The translations under genes and the position numbers were made by a program. A stretch of 46,539 bases of DNA from assembly GCA_002297645.1 (NCBI GenBank), contig DBMH01000336.1:1-46539 (forward strand), given 5' to 3'. Positions within the stretch are counted from its first letter, which is position 1. Each line of letters begins with the position of its first letter. The DNA comes from Rhodanobacteraceae bacterium UBA703. GTDB lineage: Bacteria > Pseudomonadota > Gammaproteobacteria > Xanthomonadales > Rhodanobacteraceae. Below, in pieces: positions 8,239 to 15,516 of this stretch. A model generated the notes under the pieces. That model saw only the letters and a list, made by a program, of their open reading frames with translations, was not told the origin of the DNA and did not search any database.

Positions 8239-8853
8239 TCAGAAGCGGTAGCCGGCCGCGATGCCGTACACGAACGGATCGATCTTCACGGTGCCGACCT
8301 TGGCACCGTCGACCTTGGCGTCGGTCTCGATGCCGATCCAGCGCACGTCGAGCGTGAGCAGCCAGTGCTCGTCGAAGTTCACGTCGAAGCCGGCGTGCAC
8401 GGCCGGTCCCCACGAGTCGGACAGATCCAGTCGGGTGCCGGCGAGCGGCCCTTTTTCCTTGACGCTGAAGAAGCGCGTGTAGTTCACGCCGACGCCGACG
8501 AATGGCGAGAACTGCTGTCCCGGCAGGAAGTGGTATTGCACGCTGACGGTCGGAGGCAGCTGCTTCACGTCGGCGGCGTGCGCGCCGTTGAGCTTGACCT
8601 CGTGCTCGAACGGCAGCGCCCCGAGCACCTCGACACCCCAGTTCGGCGTCAGGAAATATTCGAACGAGATGGTCGGGCGTACGTCGTCGCCGACGTCGGC
8701 CTTGAGCGCGCCTCCGGCGAGGCGGCCGTTGTCGGATTTCGGTGAAACCGCGTGGGCCCCGAATTTCACCACCCAATCGCCGCGCTCCGCGGCGTGGACA
8801 ATGCCGGTGACGCAACCCAGGCATGCAGCCAGTGCGAGCATTCTGCTGTTCAT
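8239..8853 (-). CDS. OmpW-family outer-membrane protein
   Basis: 204 residues with a signal peptide (about 1-22, ending VHAAER) and a mature part made of alternating beta-strands ending in aromatic FVYGIAAGYRF; a C-terminal phenylalanine is the usual Bam recognition signal. The order matches the eight-stranded OmpW barrel: WVVKFGAHAVSP near the start, PTISFEYFLTPNWGVEVLGALPF, QYHFLPGQQFSPFVGVGVNYTRFF, and LTLDVRWIGI near the end. OmpW proteins allow small hydrophobic molecules through the outer membrane and are often induced by stress or oxygen shifts. The gene is monocistronic, and an interrupted inverted repeat lies 116-147 bases upstream of the start. The GAAAG of the ggaaagcga before the ATG is a weak ribosome-binding site. 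Confidence 0.93.
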   Translation of the reverse strand: MNSRMLALAACLGCVTGIVHAAERGDWVVKFGAHAVSPKSDNGRLAGGALKADVGDDVRPTISFEYFLTPNWGVEVLGALPFEHEVKLNGAHAADVKQLPPTVSVQYHFLPGQQFSPFVGVGVNYTRFFSVKEKGPLAGTRLDLSDSWGPAVHAGFDVNFDEHWLLTLDVRWIGIETDAKVDGAKVGTVKIDPFVYGIAAGYRF

Positions 8854-8968
8854 TCGCTTTCCTCCGTGATGGGCGCGTTGCGGGCCGCGGCGGGATGCCG
8901 CTGCATCGGAGCGCCATCGGACGGGGAAGCAAACGCCATGCCCGTGCGGAGCGGCGAGAAGGAAGCAG

Positions 8969-9000
8969 TGCGTCACATTTTCGCTGTAACAATGTGCGCA
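8969..9000. promoter_or_regulatory. Interrupted inverted repeat upstream of the OmpW gene
   Basis: TGCGTCACATT and AATGTGCGCA are complementary over ten pairs with a single unpaired T, around an 11-base spacer. The site is between the OmpW start and the SRPBCC gene stop. It could be an operator for the porin or a terminator of the SRPBCC gene; it has no T-run, which slightly favours an operator. Confidence 0.35.
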
Positions 9001-9017
9001 GAAGTGTCGCGCCCGGA

Positions 9018-9716
9018 CTACGGCGTGGGGCCGGGGTCGCGTTTTCCGGCTTTCGCCTTCGCGGGTTTCGCCGCCGGAGCCTGCACGCCGCTCGCGGCTT
9101 CCGCCTCGCGCTTCCACTGCTCGAGCATGGCCGCCCGGGCGACTTCCGGGGATGCCCTGACGTCCGCCGCGATCGGCGGTTCGTCCGCCTTGCCGGTGTC
9201 GATGTAGCGCCTCAACCGCGCGACTTGCGTGCCGAGCACGGCGTCGACCTGCGGCGCCAGCGCTTCCAGTCCGCTCGTGGCCGCGCCGTTGACGCGGTAC
9301 TCGACGTCGATGCGCGTCGAGCCGTCCTCGTTGCTGCGGATCCAGAATCCCAGGATGCCCTTGAGTGCCAGCTCCTGCAGCGGTCCGAGTGCGGTCTCCA
9401 GGCGCAGCAGATCGCCCGGCAAGGCCATGACGACACGCCCGTGTTCGGCGCTGCCGGCGTTCCAGCGCTCGCAGAAGCAGCCGCCGGCCTGCGCCTGCAG
9501 GCTCAGGTTGGACGCATGGCCGGACCAGGTGTGCTCGTCGCTCCACCACGACGACACGGCGACCAGGGCCGTCCATGTCCGCTCCCGCGTCGCCGACACC
9601 GGTTCGGACCAGGCGAGATAGAAGCTGTCCGGCGCGGCTTGCCGTACTTCCGCCTGCACGGTGGCGGCAGAGAAGAGGATGGCCGCGGACAGGGCGAGGC
9701 GAAGGGTGGGTCTCAT
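9018..9716 (-). CDS. SRPBCC/START-like domain secreted protein
   Basis: 232 residues: a signal peptide (about 1-22, ending TVQAEV), then a single SRPBCC (Bet v 1/START-like) domain at about 28-175. Recognisable parts are PVSATRERTWTALVAVSSWWSDEH, GGCFCERW, GRVVMALPGDLLRLETALGPLQE and STRIDVEYRVNG, which follow the usual helix-grip pattern. The last 50 residues are charged and alanine/lysine/proline-rich, probably disordered. SRPBCC folds bind hydrophobic ligands; an exported copy is less common than a cytoplasmic one. It is transcribed divergently from the toxin-antitoxin pair and toward ompW. The ligand is unknown and the catalytic AHSA1-type subclass cannot be distinguished. Confidence 0.8.
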   Translation of the reverse strand: MRPTLRLALSAAILFSAATVQAEVRQAAPDSFYLAWSEPVSATRERTWTALVAVSSWWSDEHTWSGHASNLSLQAQAGGCFCERWNAGSAEHGRVVMALPGDLLRLETALGPLQELALKGILGFWIRSNEDGSTRIDVEYRVNGAATSGLEALAPQVDAVLGTQVARLRRYIDTGKADEPPIAADVRASPEVARAAMLEQWKREAEAASGVQAPAAKPAKAKAGKRDPGPTP

Positions 9717-9795
9717 GCGGCTTTCCTATCGGAGTCCGGATTTGGACGTCGTCGCGGCGGGATAGTTTCGCGCAGGTGTCGGCGAGCTGGCGATG

Positions 9796-9831
9796 ACTTC
9801 TTTTATGAAGTAATATGAAATAAAACTTCAT
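9796..9831. promoter_or_regulatory. AT-rich palindromic operator of the toxin-antitoxin operon
   Basis: ATGAAGT (9805-9811) and ACTTCAT (9825-9831) form a perfect 7-base inverted repeat with centres 20 bases apart, about two helical turns. A third half-site, ACTTC at 9796-9800, is also complementary to GAAGT at 9807-9811. A -10-like TAATAT lies inside (9811-9816). The right arm ends two bases before the antitoxin ATG, so antitoxin bound here could block transcription and translation start. Confidence 0.6.
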
Positions 9832-9833
9832 CA

Positions 9834-10244
9834 ATGGAGTTCAATGTGGAGTCGGCAGCCTCTCCCCGCGTCGCGTCTTCCGCCCTGCTCGGCGGTCCTG
9901 CCCTCCGGGCGTTCTTCGCGATCGCGGAACGCTGGGACCTGAGGATCGCCGAACAGCGCCGGCTGCTCGGCGATCCGCCGGAATCGACCTTCTACAAGTG
10001 GAAGCGCGAGCGCGACGGCGTCCTGTCCCGCGACGTGATCGAGCGCATCAGCTACGTGCTCGGCATCTTCAAGGATCTCGAGATCCTGTTCCCGGAGCCC
10101 GCGCGCGCGGATGCCTGGGTGCGCAAGCCGAACGCGGCGCCGGTGTTCGGCGGACGATCCGCCCTCGATCGCATGCTGTCGGGCAATGTCGCCGACCTCT
10201 ACGTCGTGCGCCAGTACCTCGACGCCCAGCGCGGCTGGAACTGA
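9834..10244 (+). CDS. Xre/MbcA/ParS-type antitoxin (DUF2384)
   Basis: 136 residues. The N-terminal half (about 20-75) is a helix-turn-helix-like region (LLGDPPESTFYKWKRERDGVLSRDVIERISYVLGI, given as adjacent blocks SRDVIERISY and LGIFKDLEIL). The C-terminal half is the DUF2384 toxin-binding domain, ending RSALDRMLSGNVADLYVVRQYLDAQRGW, recognisable from the short blocks SALDRMLSG and VVRQYLDAQRGW. Such proteins neutralise RES-domain toxins and repress their own operon. The toxin begins five bases after this stop. The ATG is the only sensible start and has no ribosome-binding site, since the operator abuts it, so the mRNA may be leaderless. The pair lies in a short AT-rich patch in GC-rich surroundings, in keeping with mobility of such modules. 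Confidence 0.92.
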   Translation: MEFNVESAASPRVASSALLGGPALRAFFAIAERWDLRIAEQRRLLGDPPESTFYKWKRERDGVLSRDVIERISYVLGIFKDLEILFPEPARADAWVRKPNAAPVFGGRSALDRMLSGNVADLYVVRQYLDAQRGWN

Positions 10245-10249
10245 TCCCG

Positions 10250-10933
10250 ATGGCGCTGCCCCTCGAGAAACGCATCCGCTGGACGCGGGCGTATCGCATC
10301 GTGCCGAGCCGCTTCCCGCCCGTCGGCGTGTTCGACCGCATCGCCGATCCGGCCGACCTGGACGCGCTGTACGAGATCGAGGCGATGACGAATCCGCGAC
10401 TGCGCGAAGAAGTCGGCGACTTGCGCGCCGTGCCGGCGGAGCGCCGCGTCAGCGGCCCGGGCACCACGCCGATCATGGCGGCGTTCACGCATCTCAACCC
10501 GGAAGGCAGCCGCTTTTCCGACGGTAGCTGGGGCGTCTTCTACGCAGCGCACAGCGTCGCGACCGCGATCGAGGAAACGATCTACCATCGCGAACGATTC
10601 CTGCGCGCGACGAACGAAGCGCCGCTCGACGTCGAGATGCGCTGCTATCGCACGGAGATCCACGGCCGCCTGCACGACCTGCGCGGCGGCTGGACGGCGG
10701 AGCACGATGCGCTCCGCTATGCGGCGAGCCAGGCGCTCGCACGCACCTTGCGCGAGCGCGGCTCGAACGGGCTCGTCTACGACAGCGTGCGCGATGCGGG
10801 CGGGGAGTGCGTCGCGCTGTTCTATCCCGATCTCGCCGCGCCCTGCGTGCAGGCGCAGCACCTGATCTATCGCTGGGACGGCGTGCGCATCGCGGCGGTG
10901 CTCGAAGTCACCGAGCTGGAACGGCGGAAGTGA
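10250..10933 (+). CDS. RES-domain toxin
   Basis: 227 residues with a RES fold over most of the length, named for conserved Arg, Glu and Ser. Family features: WTRAYRIVPSRFPP near the N-terminus, the central GSWGVFYAAHSVATAIEET with the conserved Glu (about E109), and NGLVYDSVRDAGGECVALFYP near the C-terminus, which supplies the Ser. RES toxins related to MbcT and Xre-RES systems degrade NAD+ (MbcT by phosphorolysis) and halt growth. The gene starts five bases after the antitoxin stop, so expression is coupled. At 227 residues it is longer than the shortest RES toxins but normal for the class with an N-terminal extension. No frameshift or missing motif is visible, so it is probably active. Confidence 0.92.
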   Translation: MALPLEKRIRWTRAYRIVPSRFPPVGVFDRIADPADLDALYEIEAMTNPRLREEVGDLRAVPAERRVSGPGTTPIMAAFTHLNPEGSRFSDGSWGVFYAAHSVATAIEETIYHRERFLRATNEAPLDVEMRCYRTEIHGRLHDLRGGWTAEHDALRYAASQALARTLRERGSNGLVYDSVRDAGGECVALFYPDLAAPCVQAQHLIYRWDGVRIAAVLEVTELERRK

Positions 10934-10952
10934 ATGGCGGGACGCGTCGGCA

Positions 10953-11040
10953 AGAGAGGCATCTCGCAACAGCGCAGAGAAATGCCCGACGGCGTCTTCC
11001 TCCGCGCTCTCCGCGTCTCCGCAAGGGACATCTCTTTTCT
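10953..11040. repeat. Dispersed intergenic palindromic repeat, copy A (degenerate)
   Basis: This spacer contains GCGTCTCCGC at 11013-11022, preceded by the related CTCCGCGCTCTCC, and CGCAGAGAAA on the left side. The same core, with T before it, occurs in the intergenic copies at 24156-24166 and 34280-34290. Here the two arms pair poorly, so this copy looks decayed. It separates the toxin from the convergent thiolase gene. Confidence 0.6.
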
Positions 11041-12320
11041 CAGGGACGTTCGAGGATCGCCGTGACGCCCATGCCGCCGGCCGTGCAGATCGAGACCAGG
11101 CCGCGACCCGAACCCCTCTCCTCCAGCAGCTTCGCCAACGTGGCGACGACGCGGGCGCCGGTCGCGGCGAACGGATGGCCGGCGGCGAGGCTCGAACCGT
11201 TGACGTTGATCTTCGCGGGGTCGATGGAGCCGAGCGGCGCGTCGAGGCCGAGACGGTTCCTGCAGTAGTCGGCCGACTCCCACGCGCGCAGCGTGCACAG
11301 GACCTGTGCGGCGAAGGCTTCGTGGATCTCGTAGAAGTCGAAGTCCTGCAGCGTGAGGCCGGCCTCGGCGAGCATGCGCGGAACGGCGATCGTCGGGGCC
11401 ATCAGCAGGCCCTCGCCGCGCAGGAAGTCGACAGCGGCGACGCGAGCGTGCGCGAGATAGGCCTGCGTCTTGAGTCCGCGCGCGGCGGCCCATTCGTCGC
11501 TGGCCAGCAGGACGGCCGCGGCGCCGTCGGACAGCGCGCTCGAGTTGCCGGCGGTCAACGTGCCGTGCCCCGAGGTCTTGTCGAACGCCGGCTTCAGCGC
11601 CGCGAGCTTCTCCAGCGTGGTGTCCGGGCGCAGGATGTTGTCGCGCTCGACGCCGCGGAACGGCACGACGAGATCCTTGAAGAACCCGCGCTCGTACGCC
11701 GCGGCGAGCTTGCGGTGGCTGGCCAGCGCGAGTTCGTCCTGCGCCTCGCGGCCAATCTTCCATTCCCTCGCCATCAGCTCGCAGTGGTCGCCCATCGACT
11801 TGCCCGTGCGCGGCTCGGCCACGCCGGGAAACGACGGCTTGAGCTCGGACAGGGAAAAACCCTTCACCGCGCTCTCGATCTTCTCGCGCGGCGTCCTGGC
11901 ACGGTTGATGTGGAGCAGGCGCTGCTGCAGGGCCTTCGAGTAGACGATCGGCACGTCGCTGGTGGTGTCGGCGCCGCCGGCGATGCCGGCGTCGATCTGG
12001 CCCGTCGCGATCTTGTTGGCGACGATGATCGCGTTGTCGAGCGACGTGCCGCAGGCGCGGGCGGTAGTGATGCCGGGCGTGGTCGGCGCGAGGCCGGAGG
12101 ACAGCGTCGCCTCGCGTGCGATGTTCCAGTCGGAGGAATGCTTGATGACCGAGCCGAATGCGACTTCGCCGAGCTCGACGCCATGCAGTCCGAATCGCTC
12201 GACCAGGCTGCCGAGCGTCTTGACGGCCATGCCGAAGTTGCCGACGTCCGCGTATGCGGTGTTGTTGCGGCAGAACGGAATGCGCACGCCGCCGATGATG
12301 CCTACCCGTTTCGAGCTCAC
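11040..12320 (-). CDS. Acetyl-CoA C-acyltransferase (thiolase, FadI-like)
   Basis: 426 residues, a thiolase of the beta-oxidation type. It transfers an acyl group between CoA and the active-site cysteine to cleave 3-ketoacyl-CoA or, in reverse, condense acetyl-CoA. All catalytic elements are present: nucleophile C90 (TARACGTSL), H333 (EIHEAFAAQ), H382 (GHPFAATGAR) and C412 (CTAGGMGV). The length of about 426-430 and the SMGDHCELMAREW block fit FadI (anaerobic/long-chain beta subunit) better than the 390-residue AtoB type. No FadJ-like partner is next to it; the neighbours are a toxin and a methyltransferase, so it is probably a stand-alone unit. The ATG choice gives the standard N-terminus, KRVGIIGGVRIPF. 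Confidence 0.93.
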   Translation of the reverse strand: MSSKRVGIIGGVRIPFCRNNTAYADVGNFGMAVKTLGSLVERFGLHGVELGEVAFGSVIKHSSDWNIAREATLSSGLAPTTPGITTARACGTSLDNAIIVANKIATGQIDAGIAGGADTTSDVPIVYSKALQQRLLHINRARTPREKIESAVKGFSLSELKPSFPGVAEPRTGKSMGDHCELMAREWKIGREAQDELALASHRKLAAAYERGFFKDLVVPFRGVERDNILRPDTTLEKLAALKPAFDKTSGHGTLTAGNSSALSDGAAAVLLASDEWAAARGLKTQAYLAHARVAAVDFLRGEGLLMAPTIAVPRMLAEAGLTLQDFDFYEIHEAFAAQVLCTLRAWESADYCRNRLGLDAPLGSIDPAKINVNGSSLAAGHPFAATGARVVATLAKLLEERGSGRGLVSICTAGGMGVTAILERP

Positions 12321-12411
12321 GATCTACCTTCCGTATTCGCTGCTGCCGCCCTGGCCGGCGCCCCGCGCCGAGGCGCCCGCGTCATTCTAAGCCGCAGGCG
12401 CCGCGTGCGTC

Positions 12412-13341
12412 TCAGCGAAGTTCCTCGGGCAGCGGCCCCCAATGCGCCTCGTTGTGCCGCCACAGTTCGCGGAACCACACACGGAACATCGCCACCTCCT
12501 CGCCGCGGGCATCGTCGCCGAGCGACTGCACCATCTCGCGCGGCGTGATGTCGCCGCCGCTGACGCGCACCATCGCGTCGAACAGCTCGGTCCACAGCGG
12601 CGTATAGGCGATGCGTGCGGCATCGCGTTCGACGCGTGCGCGCTGGGCTGCGGCATCGCCGGCGCCGGACTTGATCGCGACGGTCTGCACCCACGGCGAT
12701 TCGCTGAACATCGCCAGCGGTTCGAGGCCGGAGTGCAGGCAGAACGCGCGCACCTCCTCGGGCGTGGAGAACTGGTTGCGCGCAACGTCCTTGCGCTGGC
12801 TCGGATCGGCGTTGCGGTGCTGGTTCACTTCGATCGAGTAGCGACGCCAGCCCGGCGCGCTGGCGAGGTTCCAGGTGTCGAAGAACACCAGGCCGCCGGG
12901 CTTGAGCACGCGTGCGATTTCCTCCAGGTAGAGGAAGAAATCCTCCTTGTCCATGTGGATGAACACGGCGACGCAGTACGCCTTGTCGAAGCTCGCCGAA
13001 GGCAGGCTTTCGAGGCTGCTGCGCTTCAGCTCGGTCAGGCCGACGTTGGGGAATTCCTTCAGGCGCTCGCGCGCGACTGCGAGCATGTTCTCGGAGATGT
13101 CCGCGCCCTCCCAGTGCGCGATCTTCGGCGCCAGCTCGCGCCCGATGCGGCCGACGCCGCAACCGAGCTCGAGCACGCGGTCCCTTGGCTGCAGATCCAG
13201 TGCACACGCGACCTGGCGTGCGGTATAGGCGCCGGTCAGGCGCGCGACGTCCTCGTTCGCGCTACCGTCGACGGCGATGAAGGCGCCGGTGGTGGTGCTC
13301 GCCTTGTCGTCCCAGAAGGTCTTGTAGTTCGTTGCGGCCAT
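12412..13341 (-). CDS. Class I SAM-dependent methyltransferase
   Basis: 309 residues. A Rossmann-like methyltransferase domain covers about 40-165: motif I VLELGCGVGR (56-65), an acidic post-I position in WEGADISENML, FDKAYCVAVFIHM at motif IV, and VLKPGGLVFFDTW at motif VI. The extension after residue 170 is not characteristic, so the substrate (small molecule, lipid or protein) cannot be named. The ATG at 13341 (MAATNYKTFWDDKA) is preferred; the frame stays open for another 110 codons, but that part reads through the low-GC spacer with no protein-like composition. It is the last normal-GC gene before the island at 13342-15516. The upstream gcaacgaactaca does not show a strong ribosome-binding site. 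Confidence 0.88.
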   Translation of the reverse strand: MAATNYKTFWDDKASTTTGAFIAVDGSANEDVARLTGAYTARQVACALDLQPRDRVLELGCGVGRIGRELAPKIAHWEGADISENMLAVARERLKEFPNVGLTELKRSSLESLPSASFDKAYCVAVFIHMDKEDFFLYLEEIARVLKPGGLVFFDTWNLASAPGWRRYSIEVNQHRNADPSQRKDVARNQFSTPEEVRAFCLHSGLEPLAMFSESPWVQTVAIKSGAGDAAAQRARVERDAARIAYTPLWTELFDAMVRVSGGDITPREMVQSLGDDARGEEVAMFRVWFRELWRHNEAHWGPLPEELR

Positions 13342-13688
13342 GGAATCGGATCCGATGAAGGTTCGGTAAGTGACCAATAATACTGTACGTCTGCTCGCGC
13401 AGCAGATCCGCAGAAGGCGCTTCGGTGAACATGAGCGTGCTGCTTCGTTCTTACGCAGCGGCCGGATGCCGGCGCACATCCCGATGCGAGGTCGACATTG
13501 GGGACTCTCGCGAAGGTCCGATGGCTCCCGCAATGCCATGTCCGAAAACACGCGATCCGTAAAAAATGACCATCGGAACCAATTCCTATGGCATGGCGGT
13601 AGGGCCGGAGACCACTTAGTGAGAGGAAAATCACAGAAACGAATTTGCCGAGCATCGGAAACTGAAGATCCCAAAAAGGGAGCGCATC
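13342..13688. other. Lower-GC spacer before the DUF5648 gene, no gene seen
   Basis: 347 bases with visibly more A/T than the flanks. It holds a small inverted repeat TCTGCT/AGCAGA (13390-13406) and, at the end, a good ribosome-binding site (AAAGGGAG, about 13676-13683) for the next gene. Frames across it lack protein-like composition. The promoter for the DUF5648 gene is presumably here, but I cannot place it. Confidence 0.5.
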
Positions 13689-15146
13689 ATGAATCGTTCG
13701 GCCGCTTTCTTCACCATGAGCAGTTTTCTCCTAGTCGCCGGAATGGCATCCGCTCATGATCTGGTCCCTCTCTGGGAATCTAGGCTCGTTTCCGTGTCGG
13801 CGACCTTCTATACGACGTACTACAACGATCACCGCGTGGCGCTCGACAGCGGCCACGAGGACCATGGCGTCACTGCTTGGGTTCCTTGCTCGAACAACAG
13901 CCTGAATGGGCCCAACGGCGAAATATCGTACAAAGGGTCCGCTGCCTATCCCGACGTGCCTGCGGGAGATTGGATCACGCCGAGTCGGTTCGGCCATGGA
14001 TATCCCGCTGCGATGAACTTCGCTTGTGCGCAACCGTCCGGAGCCCTTCCTCTATACAGCATGTGGGGCGGGGCGCCCTACAACGACTACCTGTATACGA
14101 CGTCGGTGGCGGAATTCAATACGCGAAAGAGCATGGGCTACAGCTTCGGTCGAGTAGAAGGGTACGTATTCACAACCCAAGTGGCCGGATCGACTCCCTT
14201 ATACCGTCTGAGTCTGGGCGCCAATATCGCCAACCACGATCAGGAGCACCGCTATACGACGAGCACCGTGGCGAAGCAGGTTCTCCTGTCGGCGGGATGG
14301 AGTGACGAAGGCATCACTGGATACGTATTTCCATACGACAATAGGACGACCGTCGGAGCGACCCAGTTCACCGGAACCTACAATGGTTACAACGTCTCTC
14401 CTTCGACGACCGTCAGCGTGCCTATTCGCAATGTCGTCCCCTCCACTTCATCGTTCACGGTTGGAGGAAACACCACCACGATCCAGTACGGGTTCTACGG
14501 ATCGAATGCCACCGTCAGGCCGACAGGCGCTGTGTGGCAGAACGTTTCGTTCGATTTCTACACAGGAACGTTCTTCAGTCCCGGAAGCACGTTCAACCAC
14601 ATGCCGATCTATTTGCATTACGCCAGCACGTCCGGAACAACGCAGCTTTCGGCGATACCACCTTACGACGGTATCGCTCTGGTTCTCGTCCCGGGAAATA
14701 CGATGAATGGAGTTACCTGCGGAGCCCCATCCGATGGCGGACAGCTGTTCTTCGAAATCGGCGCAGCCCGGATCATCTCCTGTGCTCCGAACCTGGCGAG
14801 TACATTGAAAGCGAACAGTTGGTACAAGATATCCTATTCTTTGGATGATTCCGCCAACGTGCGCGTGAACGTAATGTCCTACGCTACGGGTTTGGCGGTC
14901 CCATTCTTCAGTGGAGGGACGACGTTCACGACATCGCTCTCATCCAATTTTTCCTGTCCGTTTTCAACCACTGGCCTCACGCCAGACAATGTATACTGTA
15001 CGAATCCCTACAATGTGCGGGGATTTCCAAAGCAGAACACGGGATATATGTGGTTTCCTCTCATAGTCGGCGCTTCCAACACTTCGGCTCAGATGTACAA
15101 CACCTTGGTGAAGTGGCTCGACGTGAATCTTAATCCTTTGAATTGA
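13689..15146 (+). CDS. Secreted protein with three DUF5648-type repeats and an unknown C-terminal domain
   Basis: 485 residues with a signal peptide (about 1-22, ending MASAHD). Residues about 24-220 hold three copies of the DUF5648 unit, each with an x-F/L-YTT core and a later G-V/I-x-x-Y/W-V-F block: LVPLWESR...ATFYTTYYNDH...GVTAWV, LPLYSMWGG...YLYTTSVAEFN...VEGYVF and TPLYRLSLG...HRYTTSTVAKQ...ITGYVF. The rest (about 235-485) is rich in Ser, Thr, Gly, Asn and aromatic residues and looks like beta-sheet, with six cysteines; I recognise no family there. DUF5648 units appear in secreted hydrolases and lectin-like proteins; their role is unknown. Codon use and GC are clearly lower than in neighbours, indicating acquisition by transfer. 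A good ribosome-binding site precedes the ATG and a 12-base hairpin follows the stop. Confidence 0.85.
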   Translation: MNRSAAFFTMSSFLLVAGMASAHDLVPLWESRLVSVSATFYTTYYNDHRVALDSGHEDHGVTAWVPCSNNSLNGPNGEISYKGSAAYPDVPAGDWITPSRFGHGYPAAMNFACAQPSGALPLYSMWGGAPYNDYLYTTSVAEFNTRKSMGYSFGRVEGYVFTTQVAGSTPLYRLSLGANIANHDQEHRYTTSTVAKQVLLSAGWSDEGITGYVFPYDNRTTVGATQFTGTYNGYNVSPSTTVSVPIRNVVPSTSSFTVGGNTTTIQYGFYGSNATVRPTGAVWQNVSFDFYTGTFFSPGSTFNHMPIYLHYASTSGTTQLSAIPPYDGIALVLVPGNTMNGVTCGAPSDGGQLFFEIGAARIISCAPNLASTLKANSWYKISYSLDDSANVRVNVMSYATGLAVPFFSGGTTFTTSLSSNFSCPFSTTGLTPDNVYCTNPYNVRGFPKQNTGYMWFPLIVGASNTSAQMYNTLVKWLDVNLNPLN

Positions 15147-15175
15147 TAGCTCTCTAGTCAATCGTGTTTACTGCC

Positions 15176-15205
15176 CTATCGAAGGTCGTGAATGACCTTC
15201 GATAG
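15176..15205. terminator. Strong hairpin after the DUF5648 gene
   Basis: A perfect 12-base inverted repeat, CTATCGAAGGTC and GACCTTCGATAG, with a 6-base loop, lies 29 bases after the stop. It is followed by a T-rich stretch (attttgattct) rather than a clean U-tract. It is probably the terminator of the island gene. Confidence 0.75.
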
Positions 15206-15516
15206 TCGAATCGTAGATTTTGATTCTACTTTGACACGTGTTGGTCGGTAGAAAATTGAAGGGTCCGTTCAGGAGCATGGCAATTTCTTCTTCGGCTTCC
15301 GCAAAAGCGAAACGTGCTCTTCAAGAGGCCGAAGACTGGTCTCTCAGGCTGCTGTTTCATTTGATGCCAGTTTTTTGAGGCAAGCGCGATCTTGGATCAA
15401 CCGAGTCGGTTTCCCGGCTACCGACTGGTAAGCAACGATCATGCCTCCACGTCAACGAGAGAGGCGATCCGACGAACGAGGAGCTAGTAGGTTGTGCGCT
15501 TGAGACTTTTTGGCCC
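15206..15516. other. Intergenic island DNA with a short frame and hairpins
   Basis: No confident gene. One short frame, 15277-15378 (+, 33 codons, MAISSSASAKAKRALQEAED then a hydrophobic tail), is preceded by AGGAG only one base away, too close to be a normal ribosome-binding site. An 8-base inverted repeat (TCTTCGGC 15289-15296 with GCCGAAGA 15328-15335) encloses part of it, and CTCTTCAAGAG is nested within. It may be a structured RNA or the relic of a mobile element; the AT content matches the DUF5648 gene. Confidence 0.35.

Noticed and set aside
13370..13759. A 129-codon plus-strand frame across the spacer and into the DUF5648 gene
   Set aside because: It overlaps the well-supported start of the DUF5648 gene in another frame and has no recognisable features.
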